From positions 1 through 36,993 of IMG/VR virus record IMGVR_UViG_3300034374_010332: a DNA stretch of 36,993 nucleotides; one strand, given 5' to 3'. Of this stretch, positions 23,178 to 29,068 are shown in pieces. The DNA comes from a virus. The notes below the pieces were generated by a model. It saw nothing but the letters and a program-made list of their open reading frames with translations, was not told the DNA's origin and searched no databases. Positions within the stretch are counted from its first letter, which is position 1. Every line of letters starts with the position of its first letter. A program made the translations under genes and the position numbers.

Positions 23178-23510
23178 TCACAGCTCCATGTTGTTGGCCC
23201 GCTCGATGATGAGAGGGATGCGCTTGTGGAAACGCTGGGGGACGCGGGGGGCGGGCTGCTCGAACGAGTCGAAGTGGGTCGGCAGGATGCCGTCCACCTC
23301 CTCCGCGTAGCCCCGCGAGTAGAGGTCGCCGGCCTTGTAGAACCGACGCTGCACCTCGATGCAGACGCGCGCGTGCTCGCCGCGCATGATGGCGTAGGTG
23401 CGGGCGATCGGCCCCAGCTCCTTCGTGTCCTCGAAGAAGAACTGCTGCTCGATCTCACCGAACTCGTTGAGCCCCTGCACCGCGTACTCGTAGTCGACGC
23501 GCCGGCCCAT
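23178..23510 (-). CDS. Hypothetical small early protein (array gene 9)
   Basis: 110 residues from the ATG at 23510, which overlaps the upstream stop (TGATG); a GTG three bases earlier is in frame. Unrecognised. A central helical pair (ELGPIARTYAIMRGEHARV, EVQRRFYKAGDLYSRG) is flanked by a Pro-rich stretch near residue 88. It is part of the compact five-gene block. Confidence 0.6.
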   Translation of the reverse strand: MGRRVDYEYAVQGLNEFGEIEQQFFFEDTKELGPIARTYAIMRGEHARVCIEVQRRFYKAGDLYSRGYAEEVDGILPTHFDSFEQPAPRVPQRFHKRIPLIIERANNMEL

Positions 23511-23803
23511 CACGACACCTCGCTGAGGCTCAAGTCCTCACCGTAGAGCACGATCGCCTCGTCGAGCTGGCGGAACTCCGCGCTGCTCGCGTCGCGGAAC
23601 TCCTCGACGTACTTGGCGCGCAGGTACTTGAGCAGGAACAGCTCAGCGCGGGCCTTCTGCTGCTCCAGCGGGCACCCGGTCTTGTTGGCGCGCTCGATGT
23701 GGCCGTGCAGCTTGGCGCACGAGTTGTAGGCCCGGCTGATGAGCCTCGTCTGCCGGGCGCGCTTGCGCAGCGCCTTCACGCCGCAATCCTGTGGAACGTA
23801 CAT
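23510..23803 (-). CDS. Hypothetical small early protein (array gene 10)
   Basis: 97 residues. The N-terminal half is strongly basic and helical (VKALRKRARQTRLISRAYN), the C-terminal half acidic (EFRQLDEAIVLYGEDLSL), so it may form a charged helical hairpin. GGAGG lies five bases before the ATG. It is the first gene of a five-gene compact block and sits directly behind hairpin module g. Confidence 0.6.
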   Translation of the reverse strand: MYVPQDCGVKALRKRARQTRLISRAYNSCAKLHGHIERANKTGCPLEQQKARAELFLLKYLRAKYVEEFRDASSAEFRQLDEAIVLYGEDLSLSEVS

Positions 23804-23813
23804 GGAATCCTCC

Positions 23814-23900
23814 CCCCATCGGGGTGTTGTGTTGCGCCCTTGCGGGCGTGGTGGCCAATGACACCAGTCCTGCCCCGGAACGCTCGCGCGCTCCGGGGCA
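23814..23900 (-). promoter_or_regulatory. Hairpin leader module g (GCGA loop)
   Basis: Minus strand: a 13-bp stem TGCCCCGGAGCGC/GCGTTCCGGGGCA (23900-23871) with one G-T pair and a C(GCGA)G cap; then GCCC-GCAA-GGGC (23847-23836) and CCCC-GAT-GGGG (23824-23814) next to GGGGAGG. The long stem is nearly identical to those of modules d and f. Confidence 0.75.
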
Positions 23901-23908
23901 GAGTGGAA

Positions 23909-24859
23909 TCACTCGCCCATGTAGGGACGTCCGGGGTAGAACGGGAACACGACCAGCCCGCAGTCGTCGTGGCAGACAGCGAGGTACTTGATGCCGTTGT
24001 CGTCCTTGACCCAGCCGATGTTGTTGCCCTCCTCGTCCTCGGCGAGCGAGAAGCCCTCCGACTCAGCGTGGTACGACGGGTTGGAGCTGTAGCCGCGCGA
24101 GAACTCGCCACGGTCGTTGTAGCTCTCCGCCATGTCCTCGGCGCGCTCCAGATCGCTCTCGTCGTCCTCATCGGGAGCCATCGCCTCGATGCGCTGCGGG
24201 ATGAGGCTGGGGTCGCCGATGTACCACTCGACGCTCAGGTCGATCGGGATGGCGTACTCGCCCTCGAAGTAGCCGAACTGCGGCGAGCTGTAGCCGCCGC
24301 GCACGTCCGCGCCGTTGTGCGTCTGGATGACGATGAAGCGGAACGGCAGGGCCCACCCGTCGACGAGGTCGGCCAGCTCCTCCGCCTCCTCCGTGCTGTC
24401 GCAGTGGTCGAACAGGTAGTGCAGCGGCGGGTCGTAGTCCGTCGTCTCGAAGTCGGCCCACAGCCAGTCGCCGGAGTGGTGGTCCTTGGCCTCGAACACG
24501 CTGTAGACGAAGTTCTGATCGAGGTCGTTCTCGCTGTTGTAGGTGTTGTCGCGCGCGACCTCCTCGTAGCCCAGCATGTCCGCGAGCCGGTAGACGTCCT
24601 CCATCCACGAGTTGTTGTCGTCGGCGATGTGGTCGAACACCTTGTGCAGCCCGGTGTGGTACTCCCACAGGTCCGCGAGCAGCTTGGTCAGGTTGATCTG
24701 GCACGACCCGTCGATGTCCCACGGCTTCTCGTCGAGCGTGATCGGGCTCTCGTCCGGCGCGGGCTGCTGCCAGTGCCGCCCGCTCGCGCCCCCGCTGTCG
24801 AGGAAGTGCTTGCCGGTGTTCTCGCGCGTGATCTCCAGCGCGGTGTTGTAGCTGATCAT
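23909..24859 (-). CDS. Hypothetical large acidic early protein (array gene 11)
   Basis: 316 residues, the largest of the array and not recognised. Very acidic, with many DED and EE runs (APDEDDESDLERAED near residue 225) and aromatic-rich segments (HHSGDWLWADFETTDYD, YFEGEYAIPIDLSVEWYIGD). The overall charge suggests a DNA mimic or a protein that binds basic partners, which is speculation. GGAG precedes the ATG. The gene is isolated on both sides by hairpin modules (c upstream, g downstream). Confidence 0.62.
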   Translation of the reverse strand: MISYNTALEITRENTGKHFLDSGGASGRHWQQPAPDESPITLDEKPWDIDGSCQINLTKLLADLWEYHTGLHKVFDHIADDNNSWMEDVYRLADMLGYEEVARDNTYNSENDLDQNFVYSVFEAKDHHSGDWLWADFETTDYDPPLHYLFDHCDSTEEAEELADLVDGWALPFRFIVIQTHNGADVRGGYSSPQFGYFEGEYAIPIDLSVEWYIGDPSLIPQRIEAMAPDEDDESDLERAEDMAESYNDRGEFSRGYSSNPSYHAESEGFSLAEDEEGNNIGWVKDDNGIKYLAVCHDDCGLVVFPFYPGRPYMGE

Positions 24860-24873
24860 TCTCTCACTCCGAT

Positions 24874-24955
24874 GCCCCTTGTTGAGGCTCTCTGCTGGTT
24901 GGCGTAACTGCCAGCCATGCGCATGCGCACCACCTCTCGCAAGGTGATGCGCATG
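24874..24955 (-). promoter_or_regulatory. Three-hairpin leader module c (GCGA loop)
   Basis: Minus strand: CATGCGCATCACCT/AGGTGGTGCGCATG (24955-24942 with 24935-24922), one T-G pair, capped by T(GCGA)G; middle TGGC-AGTTAC-GCCA (24913-24900); short GCCTC-AACAA-GGGGC (24888-24874) with one G-T pair. The long stem differs in sequence from modules d, f and g but keeps length, wobble and loop. Confidence 0.75.
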
Positions 24956-24966
24956 GTGCTTGGCTA

Positions 24967-25425
24967 TCAGCCGTCAAGCTTGTTGACGCCAAACGTCCAT
25001 GCGGACGTGCGGACGATCTCCTTGCCCTGCAACCGGGACAGAAGCTGCCCCGCCTTTGCGGCGATGCGCTCGACGTTGCAGCGGTGGAACTCCGACTGGT
25101 GCACCTCGGTGTAGTGCAGCTCCCTGCATCCGATGACCAGCGGCGCGTAGCCACAGCCACCATCCATCGCGTCGTAGGGCACACCAACGACGTATCGGGA
25201 GGACGGCGATGTCAGCAGCGACCGGATGCGCTCCGAGTGGTACAGGTCCGGCTCGATGAGGCGTAGACCATGATCGCGGGTCCACGAGTCCGGCATGATG
25301 ACACGCAGGAACGAGCGCACCTCGCACTCGAAGTCGAAGTCGAGCATGTCGGCGTCGAGCCAGTGGTCGGCGTCGAAGTAGAGCGTCTGCGCGACGCCCC
25401 GTGCCTTGTAGATGCCACGACCCAT
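24967..25425 (-). CDS. Hypothetical early protein (array gene 12)
   Basis: 152 residues from the ATG at 25425, overlapping the upstream stop (TGATG) behind AGGAGGTG; a GTG three bases earlier is in frame. Unrecognised. The N-terminal part is acidic and aromatic (YFDADHWLDADMLDFDFECE), the middle mixed, the C-terminus basic and helical (CNVERIAAKAGQLLSRLQGK). Coupled to array gene 13. Confidence 0.6.
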   Translation of the reverse strand: MGRGIYKARGVAQTLYFDADHWLDADMLDFDFECEVRSFLRVIMPDSWTRDHGLRLIEPDLYHSERIRSLLTSPSSRYVVGVPYDAMDGGCGYAPLVIGCRELHYTEVHQSEFHRCNVERIAAKAGQLLSRLQGKEIVRTSAWTFGVNKLDG

Positions 25426-25760
25426 CACTTCACCTCCTTGTCGTCCTCGACGTCGCCGACGAACGCCTCGATGAACTCATCCGCCTCGTTGCGCAGGCAC
25501 TCGATCCAGTCGGCCTCATCCCACGGAACGAACGCGCCGCTATCGCCGTTCAACTCGGCCTCCTCCGCGTCGTCCCAATCCTCGTACAGCGGGTGCGGCT
25601 TGCGCCCGTAGCTCTCGACGGACAGGCAGTGCGGGTTGTGGAACAGGTCCAGCCAGTCTTCACCATCGAACCGCTCGATGATCAGACCGTAGTCGACGTA
25701 CATGCTGTTGAAGGCCGTCAGACGGAACACTCCGTAGGTGGCCTGTGCGATGATTCCCAT
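25425..25760 (-). CDS. Hypothetical acidic early protein (array gene 13)
   Basis: 111 residues from the ATG at 25760 behind AAGGAG. The C-terminal 60 residues are extremely acidic (YEDWDDAEEAELNGDSG, ADEFIEAFVGDVEDDKE). The first 40 look like a small beta-rich module. An acidic small early protein could mimic DNA, but no family is recognised. It follows hairpin module d and is coupled to array gene 12. Confidence 0.6.
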   Translation of the reverse strand: MGIIAQATYGVFRLTAFNSMYVDYGLIIERFDGEDWLDLFHNPHCLSVESYGRKPHPLYEDWDDAEEAELNGDSGAFVPWDEADWIECLRNEADEFIEAFVGDVEDDKEVK

Positions 25761-25774
25761 TGGGAACTCCTTGC

Positions 25775-25855
25775 GCCCCGTTCGGGGCTCTCTGCTGAAC
25801 GGCATGATTGCCGGTCATGCGCATGCCCCGGAACGCTCGCACGCTCCGGGGCATG
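25775..25855 (-). promoter_or_regulatory. Three-hairpin leader module d (GCGA loop)
   Basis: Minus strand: CATGCCCCGGAGCG/CGTTCCGGGGCATG (25855-25822), one G-T pair, capped by T(GCGA)G; middle CGGC-AATCAT-GCCG (25813-25800); short GCCCC-GAAC-GGGGC (25788-25775) just before the AAGGAG of array gene 13. The long stem is shared almost exactly with modules f and g. Confidence 0.78.
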
Positions 25856-25866
25856 GTGCTTGACCG

Positions 25867-26079
25867 TCAAACACCCTCGGCGAGCAGGGCGTCAAGCGCA
25901 GCGTTGATCGTCCGCTCCGCGTCGCACGTCTCGCCGTTGGCGATCTGGAACAAACGGTTGGCGATGTCGTCGAGCGACGGCCACTTGCGCCAGCTCTCGA
26001 CGCACTCGATCTCGGCGAGCAAACGCTCGACGTCGGCGAGAAGCATCGCGGCGATGCGCTGGATCTCGTTGTTGTTCAT
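25867..26079 (-). CDS. Hypothetical small acidic helical protein (array gene 14)
   Basis: 70 residues from the ATG at 26079; upstream in-frame codons extend into leader and promoter and are rejected. One long helical pair (IQRIAAMLLADVERLLAEIE, then DIANRLFQIANGE). Unrecognised. It is the first gene behind the strong promoter at 26204-26176, so it should be the most highly expressed of the leftward unit. The ribosome site is weak (AGCGAG). The leader carries module e. Confidence 0.6.
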   Translation of the reverse strand: MNNNEIQRIAAMLLADVERLLAEIECVESWRKWPSLDDIANRLFQIANGETCDAERTINAALDALLAEGV

Positions 26080-26092
26080 GGCATTCTCGCTT

Positions 26093-26126
26093 GCCCCATT
26101 CGGGGCGATTGCGCCGCATGCGCGGC
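26093..26126 (-). promoter_or_regulatory. Two-hairpin leader module e
   Basis: Minus strand: GCCGC-GCAT-GCGGC (26126-26113), then GCCCC-GAAT-GGGGC (26106-26093), 13 bases before the ATG. As in module i, a promoter takes the place of the long capped hairpin. Confidence 0.7.
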
Positions 26127-26162
26127 ATGGTTCAGGCAGATGCACCGCTCCCTGTGAGCGAC

Positions 26163-26204
26163 GATGCCTACCGGCATCATACACTAATCCGTCAATAATG
26201 TCAA
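26163..26204 (-). promoter_or_regulatory. Strong sigma70-type promoter of the leftward array
   Basis: Minus strand TTGACA (26204-26199), 17-base spacer, TATGAT (26181-26176): near-consensus, in a locally AT-rich patch of otherwise GC-rich DNA. A perfect GATGCC-GGTA-GGCATC dyad (26178-26163) overlaps the -10 and expected start, a likely operator or 5'-end hairpin. A terminator upstream (26444-26479) and the five 20-bp repeats set it apart as a control region. Confidence 0.82.
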
Positions 26205-26247
26205 CCCCCTACGAGGCACGGTTGACGCTGGGTTTCCGGCTCGTTTT

Positions 26248-26347
26248 CGCACAGGGTTGGCGAGCTGCGCACAGGGTTGTCGGGTTACGCACGGGGTTGG
26301 CGAGCTGCGCACAGGGTTGGCGAGCTACGCACAGGGTTGGCGTTCTT
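26248..26347. repeat. Five tandem 20-bp repeats upstream of the array promoter
   Basis: Units begin at 26248, 26268, 26288, 26308 and 26328, with consensus CGCACAGGGTTGGCGAGCTR. Units 1 and 4 differ only at the last base; unit 2 diverges most and unit 5 loses its end. The 20-bp period, close to two helical turns, puts sites on one face of the DNA. They lie upstream of the promoter at 26204, where an activator, repressor or initiator could bind. No gene overlaps them. Confidence 0.85.
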
Positions 26348-26401
26348 TGGTGGTTGGATGGTCGGCTGCGCTTGCGTCGGGCGGTTTGGTGGGGCGGCGC
26401 G

Positions 26402-26443
26402 CTCGTTTGGGCCAGAGATTCCAGGCGGATTGCCCAAAACGAG
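26402..26443. repeat. Imperfect inverted repeat beside the terminator
   Basis: CTCGTTTGGGC (26402-26412) pairs with GCCCAAAACGAG (26432-26443), one base unpaired, around a 19-base loop. It abuts the bidirectional terminator. Possible additional stem or protein site. Confidence 0.5.
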
Positions 26444-26479
26444 AAAAGCCCCGCCGATCTTGCGACCGACGGGGCTTTT
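26444..26479. terminator. Bidirectional intrinsic terminator
   Basis: AAAAGCCCCG (26444-26453) pairs with CGGGGCTTTT (26470-26479). The inner loop can pair further around TTGC. T-runs occur on both strands. It follows the stop of the membrane-protein gene (26485) on the minus strand and separates that unit from the promoter at 26204. Confidence 0.85.
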
Positions 26480-26484
26480 CGTTG

Positions 26485-26703
26485 CTACCTGTGCTTGTTT
26501 TCTTGGATTCGCTCGTAGGTCACGTCCATGACGTGGAAGCCGAAGCCGATCGCGGCGATCGTCATGGCGAGGCTTCCCAGCGTCGCGAGCATGCCGCCAC
26601 CCATGACGATCGTCATGGGTACGCAAAGCACGCCGAAATGCAGGATGCCCGCGAGCGCGAGGAACAGACCCAACACAAACGCTGCGTAAATGATGATGTT
26701 CAT
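26485..26703 (-). CDS. Small two-span membrane protein (array gene 15)
   Basis: 72 residues. Two hydrophobic segments, about 3-26 (IIIYAAFVLGLFLALAGILH) and 28-53 (VPMTIVMGGGMLATLGSLAM), then a short charged tail (DVTYERIQENKHR). Likely an inner-membrane protein made early; superinfection exclusion or membrane sensing are possible but unproven. It is the last gene of its unit: the bidirectional terminator starts five bases beyond its stop. Module f precedes it. Confidence 0.65.
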   Translation of the reverse strand: MNIIIYAAFVLGLFLALAGILHFGVLCVPMTIVMGGGMLATLGSLAMTIAAIGFGFHVMDVTYERIQENKHR

Positions 26704-26716
26704 CGTTGCTACCTCT

Positions 26717-26788
26717 GCCCCGTGCGGGGCTCATAGGGGGCACTAGCGCCCATTCATGCCCCGGAACGCTTGCGCGCTCCGGGGCATG
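26717..26788 (-). promoter_or_regulatory. Three-hairpin leader module f (GCAA loop)
   Basis: Minus strand: CATGCCCCGGAGCG/CGTTCCGGGGCATG (26788-26755) capped by C(GCAA)G; middle GGGC-GCTAGT-GCCC (26751-26738); short GCCCC-GCAC-GGGGC (26730-26717) before AGAGG. The cap differs from modules d and g (GCGA) but stays in the GNRA class. Confidence 0.78.
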
Positions 26789-26798
26789 GTGGGGGCTA

Positions 26799-27395
26799 CT
26801 ACTCCGCGCAGATCTTGTCGTGAATGGCCTTGACCATCGTCTCGACGCGATCCAGACGGTTCCGCGTGTCGATCAGGAAGGCGACCGCGCGGCTCGCGTC
26901 GTTGATCGGCTTGCTGATCGACGTGCCGGCCTTGCCCCGGCGCGAGTAGGCGACCGTGGCGTTGTTGTCCGTGCACCGCTCGCCACTGGCCTGCATGGCC
27001 TTGTACGTCTTGGCGATGGCCCATGCGTAGGCCAGCGTTCCGGCGGGCTTCTTGGACGTCACGCCGCGCAGGAGGCTGCGCATCACGCGCGCGGCCGCAT
27101 CCTCATCGACGTCGGACAGCGCCCGGATCGTCTCGAAGGCCTTGACCGCTTCACCGCACGTCCGGACCGCGTAACCCGGGATCACGTGGCCACCGAGCTG
27201 GGCGCTCCGGATCGCCGGGATGATCAGGGTGTCGACGGCGGAGATCACATCGGCGAGATCCACCTTCGAGACGCTCTCGCCCAGCTCGAGATCGGCCTTG
27301 CCGATCGTCGTCGGCTTGAACATGCTGAACATGGTCGACGTGGACCCGTAGGTCTGGTCGACGGTGCGCTTGATGTTGGCGATATCGTTGCTCAT
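26799..27395 (-). CDS. Hypothetical helical early protein (array gene 16)
   Basis: 198 residues from the ATG at 27395. Mostly helical, with small hydrophobic patches (VDLADVISAVDTLIIPAIRS, AGTLAYAWAIAKTYKAMQ) and a basic loop (YSRRGKAGTSISK). Unrecognised. It ends in tandem TAG TAG stops. The leader is module h, behind a further string of hairpins. It forms a two-gene unit with the membrane protein. Confidence 0.62.
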   Translation of the reverse strand: MSNDIANIKRTVDQTYGSTSTMFSMFKPTTIGKADLELGESVSKVDLADVISAVDTLIIPAIRSAQLGGHVIPGYAVRTCGEAVKAFETIRALSDVDEDAAARVMRSLLRGVTSKKPAGTLAYAWAIAKTYKAMQASGERCTDNNATVAYSRRGKAGTSISKPINDASRAVAFLIDTRNRLDRVETMVKAIHDKICAE

Positions 27396-27410
27396 TTTTT
27401 CTACCTCATG

Positions 27411-27492
27411 GCCCCGTTTCGGGGCGTTAGGACCGGGCGGTATTGCCCGTGCCCTGCCCTGCCCTGCGACCGGAGCCGTAGGGCAGGGCAGG
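27411..27492 (-). promoter_or_regulatory. Three-hairpin leader module h (UCCG loop)
   Basis: Minus strand: CCTGCCCTGCCCT/AGGGCAGGGCAGG (27492-27480 with 27465-27453) with inner pairs capped by C(TCCG)G; middle CGGGC-AATACC-GCCCG (27449-27434); short GCCCCG-AAA-CGGGGC (27425-27411). The UCCG cap belongs to the same UNCG class as modules a and b although the outer stem is unrelated. Confidence 0.75.
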
Positions 27493-27636
27493 ACAAGCGA
27501 CCGCGAACGGTCGCAAGCCTGCGAGGTAGTAGCTTGAACTATGCTGTAACGCTGCCCCTTTCGGGGTGTCGGTCCGCTGTCGGACCCGTCTGCGATGCCA
27601 GCCTTAGCGGGGCGCTCAGCCCCTGTCGGCAAACGC

Positions 27637-27665
27637 ATCATCGCCAGACGACAACCCGGCGTCAA
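27637..27665 (-). promoter_or_regulatory. Candidate promoter for array genes 16-15
   Basis: Minus strand TTGACG (27665-27660), 17-base spacer, GATGAT (27642-27637). It would give a leader of about 235 bases made almost wholly of hairpins. Confidence 0.35.
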
Positions 27666-28180
27666 CTCGGCGGGCAACCTGCCGGAATGACTGCGCTTTC
27701 TCGGCTGGGCTGGTCGTCTTGGCATAGCGGGCTGCACGTCTCAGCCCGTGCCTTTCCTAGTGCTTTCGGTGGGTTACGGACCGTTGCCCCATGCCGGGCA
27801 CGCTGTCGACGCTTGCGGGCGGTGCCGGGCCTTCGGACCCCACGGAGCCCCCGGCCCAGCCCCAAGGGGGGGCGGCATCGCAGGCCGGGGGCGCGCGGGG
27901 GTAGACCACGCACACAAAATAACCCATCCCCAGACCTGCACCCGGTTTGAGGCTGGGAGCTGTGTGTGAACGAGAGGCTTCTCTGTTGGAGAGGCTGACT
28001 CAGATGGCTTACTGCTAGTCAGTGAGCCTGTTGTAGAGCACAAGATGTGTTTGATGGTAGCACGGATTCTGAGTGATCGGAAGCAGCTCTCATAACGCCC
28101 TGATGTTGTGGAGGGCGGAGAGCGAGCTACGCGCTGACATGAGGGGGATGCGCGTAAAAGGCTGTGTTTTGAAAAGGGAA

Positions 28181-28244
28181 GGCCCTGCCGCCCCGCCTCG
28201 TCTGGTGCTGGCAGACAGGTTGTGGAGACGAGAACGGCAGGGCC
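28181..28244 (-). terminator. Large terminator-like hairpin after the SSB operon
   Basis: GGCCCTGCCG (28181-28190) pairs with CGGCAGGGCC (28235-28244), and CTCGTCT (28197-28203) with AGACGAG (28226-28232). On the minus strand it is followed by TTCCCTTTTC. It lies 12 bases beyond the stop of the last gene of that operon. Confidence 0.65.
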
Positions 28245-28256
28245 AAGGTCGTGATG

Positions 28257-28538
28257 CTAGCTGTGGTGGAGCTTGAGCGCCAGTGCGTGCAGGTCGTCGC
28301 TTGAAGACGATGCTCGAGCTGGCTGTGGCCGCTCCTCCGGCTCGTAGCCTGTGAGGTCGCGGTACATGGCCTTCGCCAGCCGCTGCGCTGCCTGCTCCTT
28401 GTTGCGCTGGTGGTCGGGGTTGGGCTTGCCGAACAGGATGAGGTCCGGGTCGCTCCCGAAGATGTCGTGGGCGATGCGCTTGCCCATCGTCTCCGCCAGC
28501 TCCATCAACTGCTCCTTGTCACACGGCTCGAAGCTCAT
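28257..28538 (-). CDS. Hypothetical small early protein
   Basis: 93 residues. A helical N-terminal half (DKEQLMELAETMGKRIAHDI), then a polar middle (KPNPDHQRNKEQAAQRLAKA) and a low-complexity C-terminus. Not recognised. AAGGAGGTGGCCC before the ATG is the strongest ribosome site of the operon and lies inside the preceding gene, which it overlaps by 20 bases. Last gene of the SSB operon. Confidence 0.62.
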   Translation of the reverse strand: MSFEPCDKEQLMELAETMGKRIAHDIFGSDPDLILFGKPNPDHQRNKEQAAQRLAKAMYRDLTGYEPEERPQPARASSSSDDLHALALKLHHS

Positions 28539-28761
28539 GGGCCACCTCCTTTGCGATCATGTTGAGGTGGATGGTGAGCAGGACGTTCAGCTCGCGGATG
28601 GAGGCCGCTTCCAGCGCGTGAAGCTGCGCCCAGCGGGCGTGACCTCCCTTCGTCGGCAGCCCTGCCTTCTTCTCGAGGATCAGGTCGAACACCCTGCGGC
28701 ACTCGTACAGGCCGCTGGAGGTGATGCGCAGCGTCTCGCGCACCTCGTTGATGTCCATCAT
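28519..28761 (-). CDS. Hypothetical small helical protein
   Basis: 80 residues, almost wholly helical (INEVRETLRITSSGLYECRR, LHALEAASIRELNVLLTIHL). Two adjacent ATGs at 28761 and 28758 both overlap the upstream stop; I used the first. Not recognised. Between two other small genes of the SSB operon with overlaps on both sides, so translation is coupled. Confidence 0.58.
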   Translation of the reverse strand: MMDINEVRETLRITSSGLYECRRVFDLILEKKAGLPTKGGHARWAQLHALEAASIRELNVLLTIHLNMIAKEVAHELRAV

Positions 28762-29054
28762 GCGTTCCCATCGGGCGGCTCGATGGCCAGCCCCTCACTG
28801 AACCCGATGGTCTGGCCCAGCTTGAAGGCGTTGTCGAGGTCGATCTCCCGGTGCCCCGTCACGAAGAACGTCACGGAGGGCTCGCCCGTCGGCGGGACCA
28901 GAACCCATGTCCGCTCGTGCTTGTCCTTGAACGCCACGTCCGCCCCGACCTGACAGACCTTGAACGCCAGCCGCTCTGCCGGCACGTCAGGCAGCCCCTG
29001 CCGAATCTCCGCCTGCCCGCCACGCTTGGCGCGCTTTCGCTTTCCCTTTCCCAT
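28758..29054 (-). CDS. Hypothetical small basic protein behind the dyad cluster
   Basis: 98 residues from the ATG at 29054, after AAGGAG. The N-terminus is strongly basic (MGKGKRKRAKRGGQAEI), the rest a small alpha/beta fold (VCQVGADVAFKDKHERTWVL). It may bind nucleic acid. The three 16-bp dyads lie just upstream of its ribosome site, so it is the gene most directly exposed to whatever binds them. In-frame codons upstream run through those dyads and are unlikely to be coding. Confidence 0.6.
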   Translation of the reverse strand: MGKGKRKRAKRGGQAEIRQGLPDVPAERLAFKVCQVGADVAFKDKHERTWVLVPPTGEPSVTFFVTGHREIDLDNAFKLGQTIGFSEGLAIEPPDGNA

Positions 29055-29068
29055 GTTGTGCTCCTTGG

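Larger units (their letters stand above)
27396..28256. other. 861-base region without a convincing gene
   Basis: No frame reads as a credible protein. The minus strand holds module h (27411-27492), GCGACC/GGTCGC (27497-27514), a CCCC-GAAA-GGGG hairpin near 27554-27566, GGTCCG-ACAG-CGGACC near 27570-27585, GGGGC/GCCCC near 27608-27623, a candidate promoter (27665-27637) and the terminator at 28181-28244. On the plus strand GGCTTACTG/CAGTGAGCC near 28006-28028 could also pair. No tRNA was recognised. Confidence 0.6.

Noticed and set aside
23699-24907. Long plus-strand frame (402 codons) opposite the large acidic array gene
   Set aside because: Val/Leu/Arg-rich, repetitive composition typical of the reverse frame of a GC-rich acidic gene; the minus-strand gene has a good ribosome site and fits the operon.
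26248-26347. CRISPR array
   Set aside because: Units are tandem with no spacers, 20 bp long, and no cas genes are near.
19961-27492. Integron attC sites separating gene cassettes
   Set aside because: No integrase, no conserved core sites (GTTRRRY), and hairpins are split into several stems next to ribosome sites; a transcript-level role fits better.
27774-28043. Minus-strand frame of 89 codons in the gene-poor region
   Set aside because: Pro/Ser/Ala-rich low complexity, no ribosome site, no operon context; treated as noncoding.
27960-28070. Possible tRNA or tmRNA-like fold on the plus strand
   Set aside because: Some stems pair (GGCTTACTG/CAGTGAGCC) but no T-loop GTTCRA, no acceptor stem of seven pairs and no plausible anticodon loop were found.
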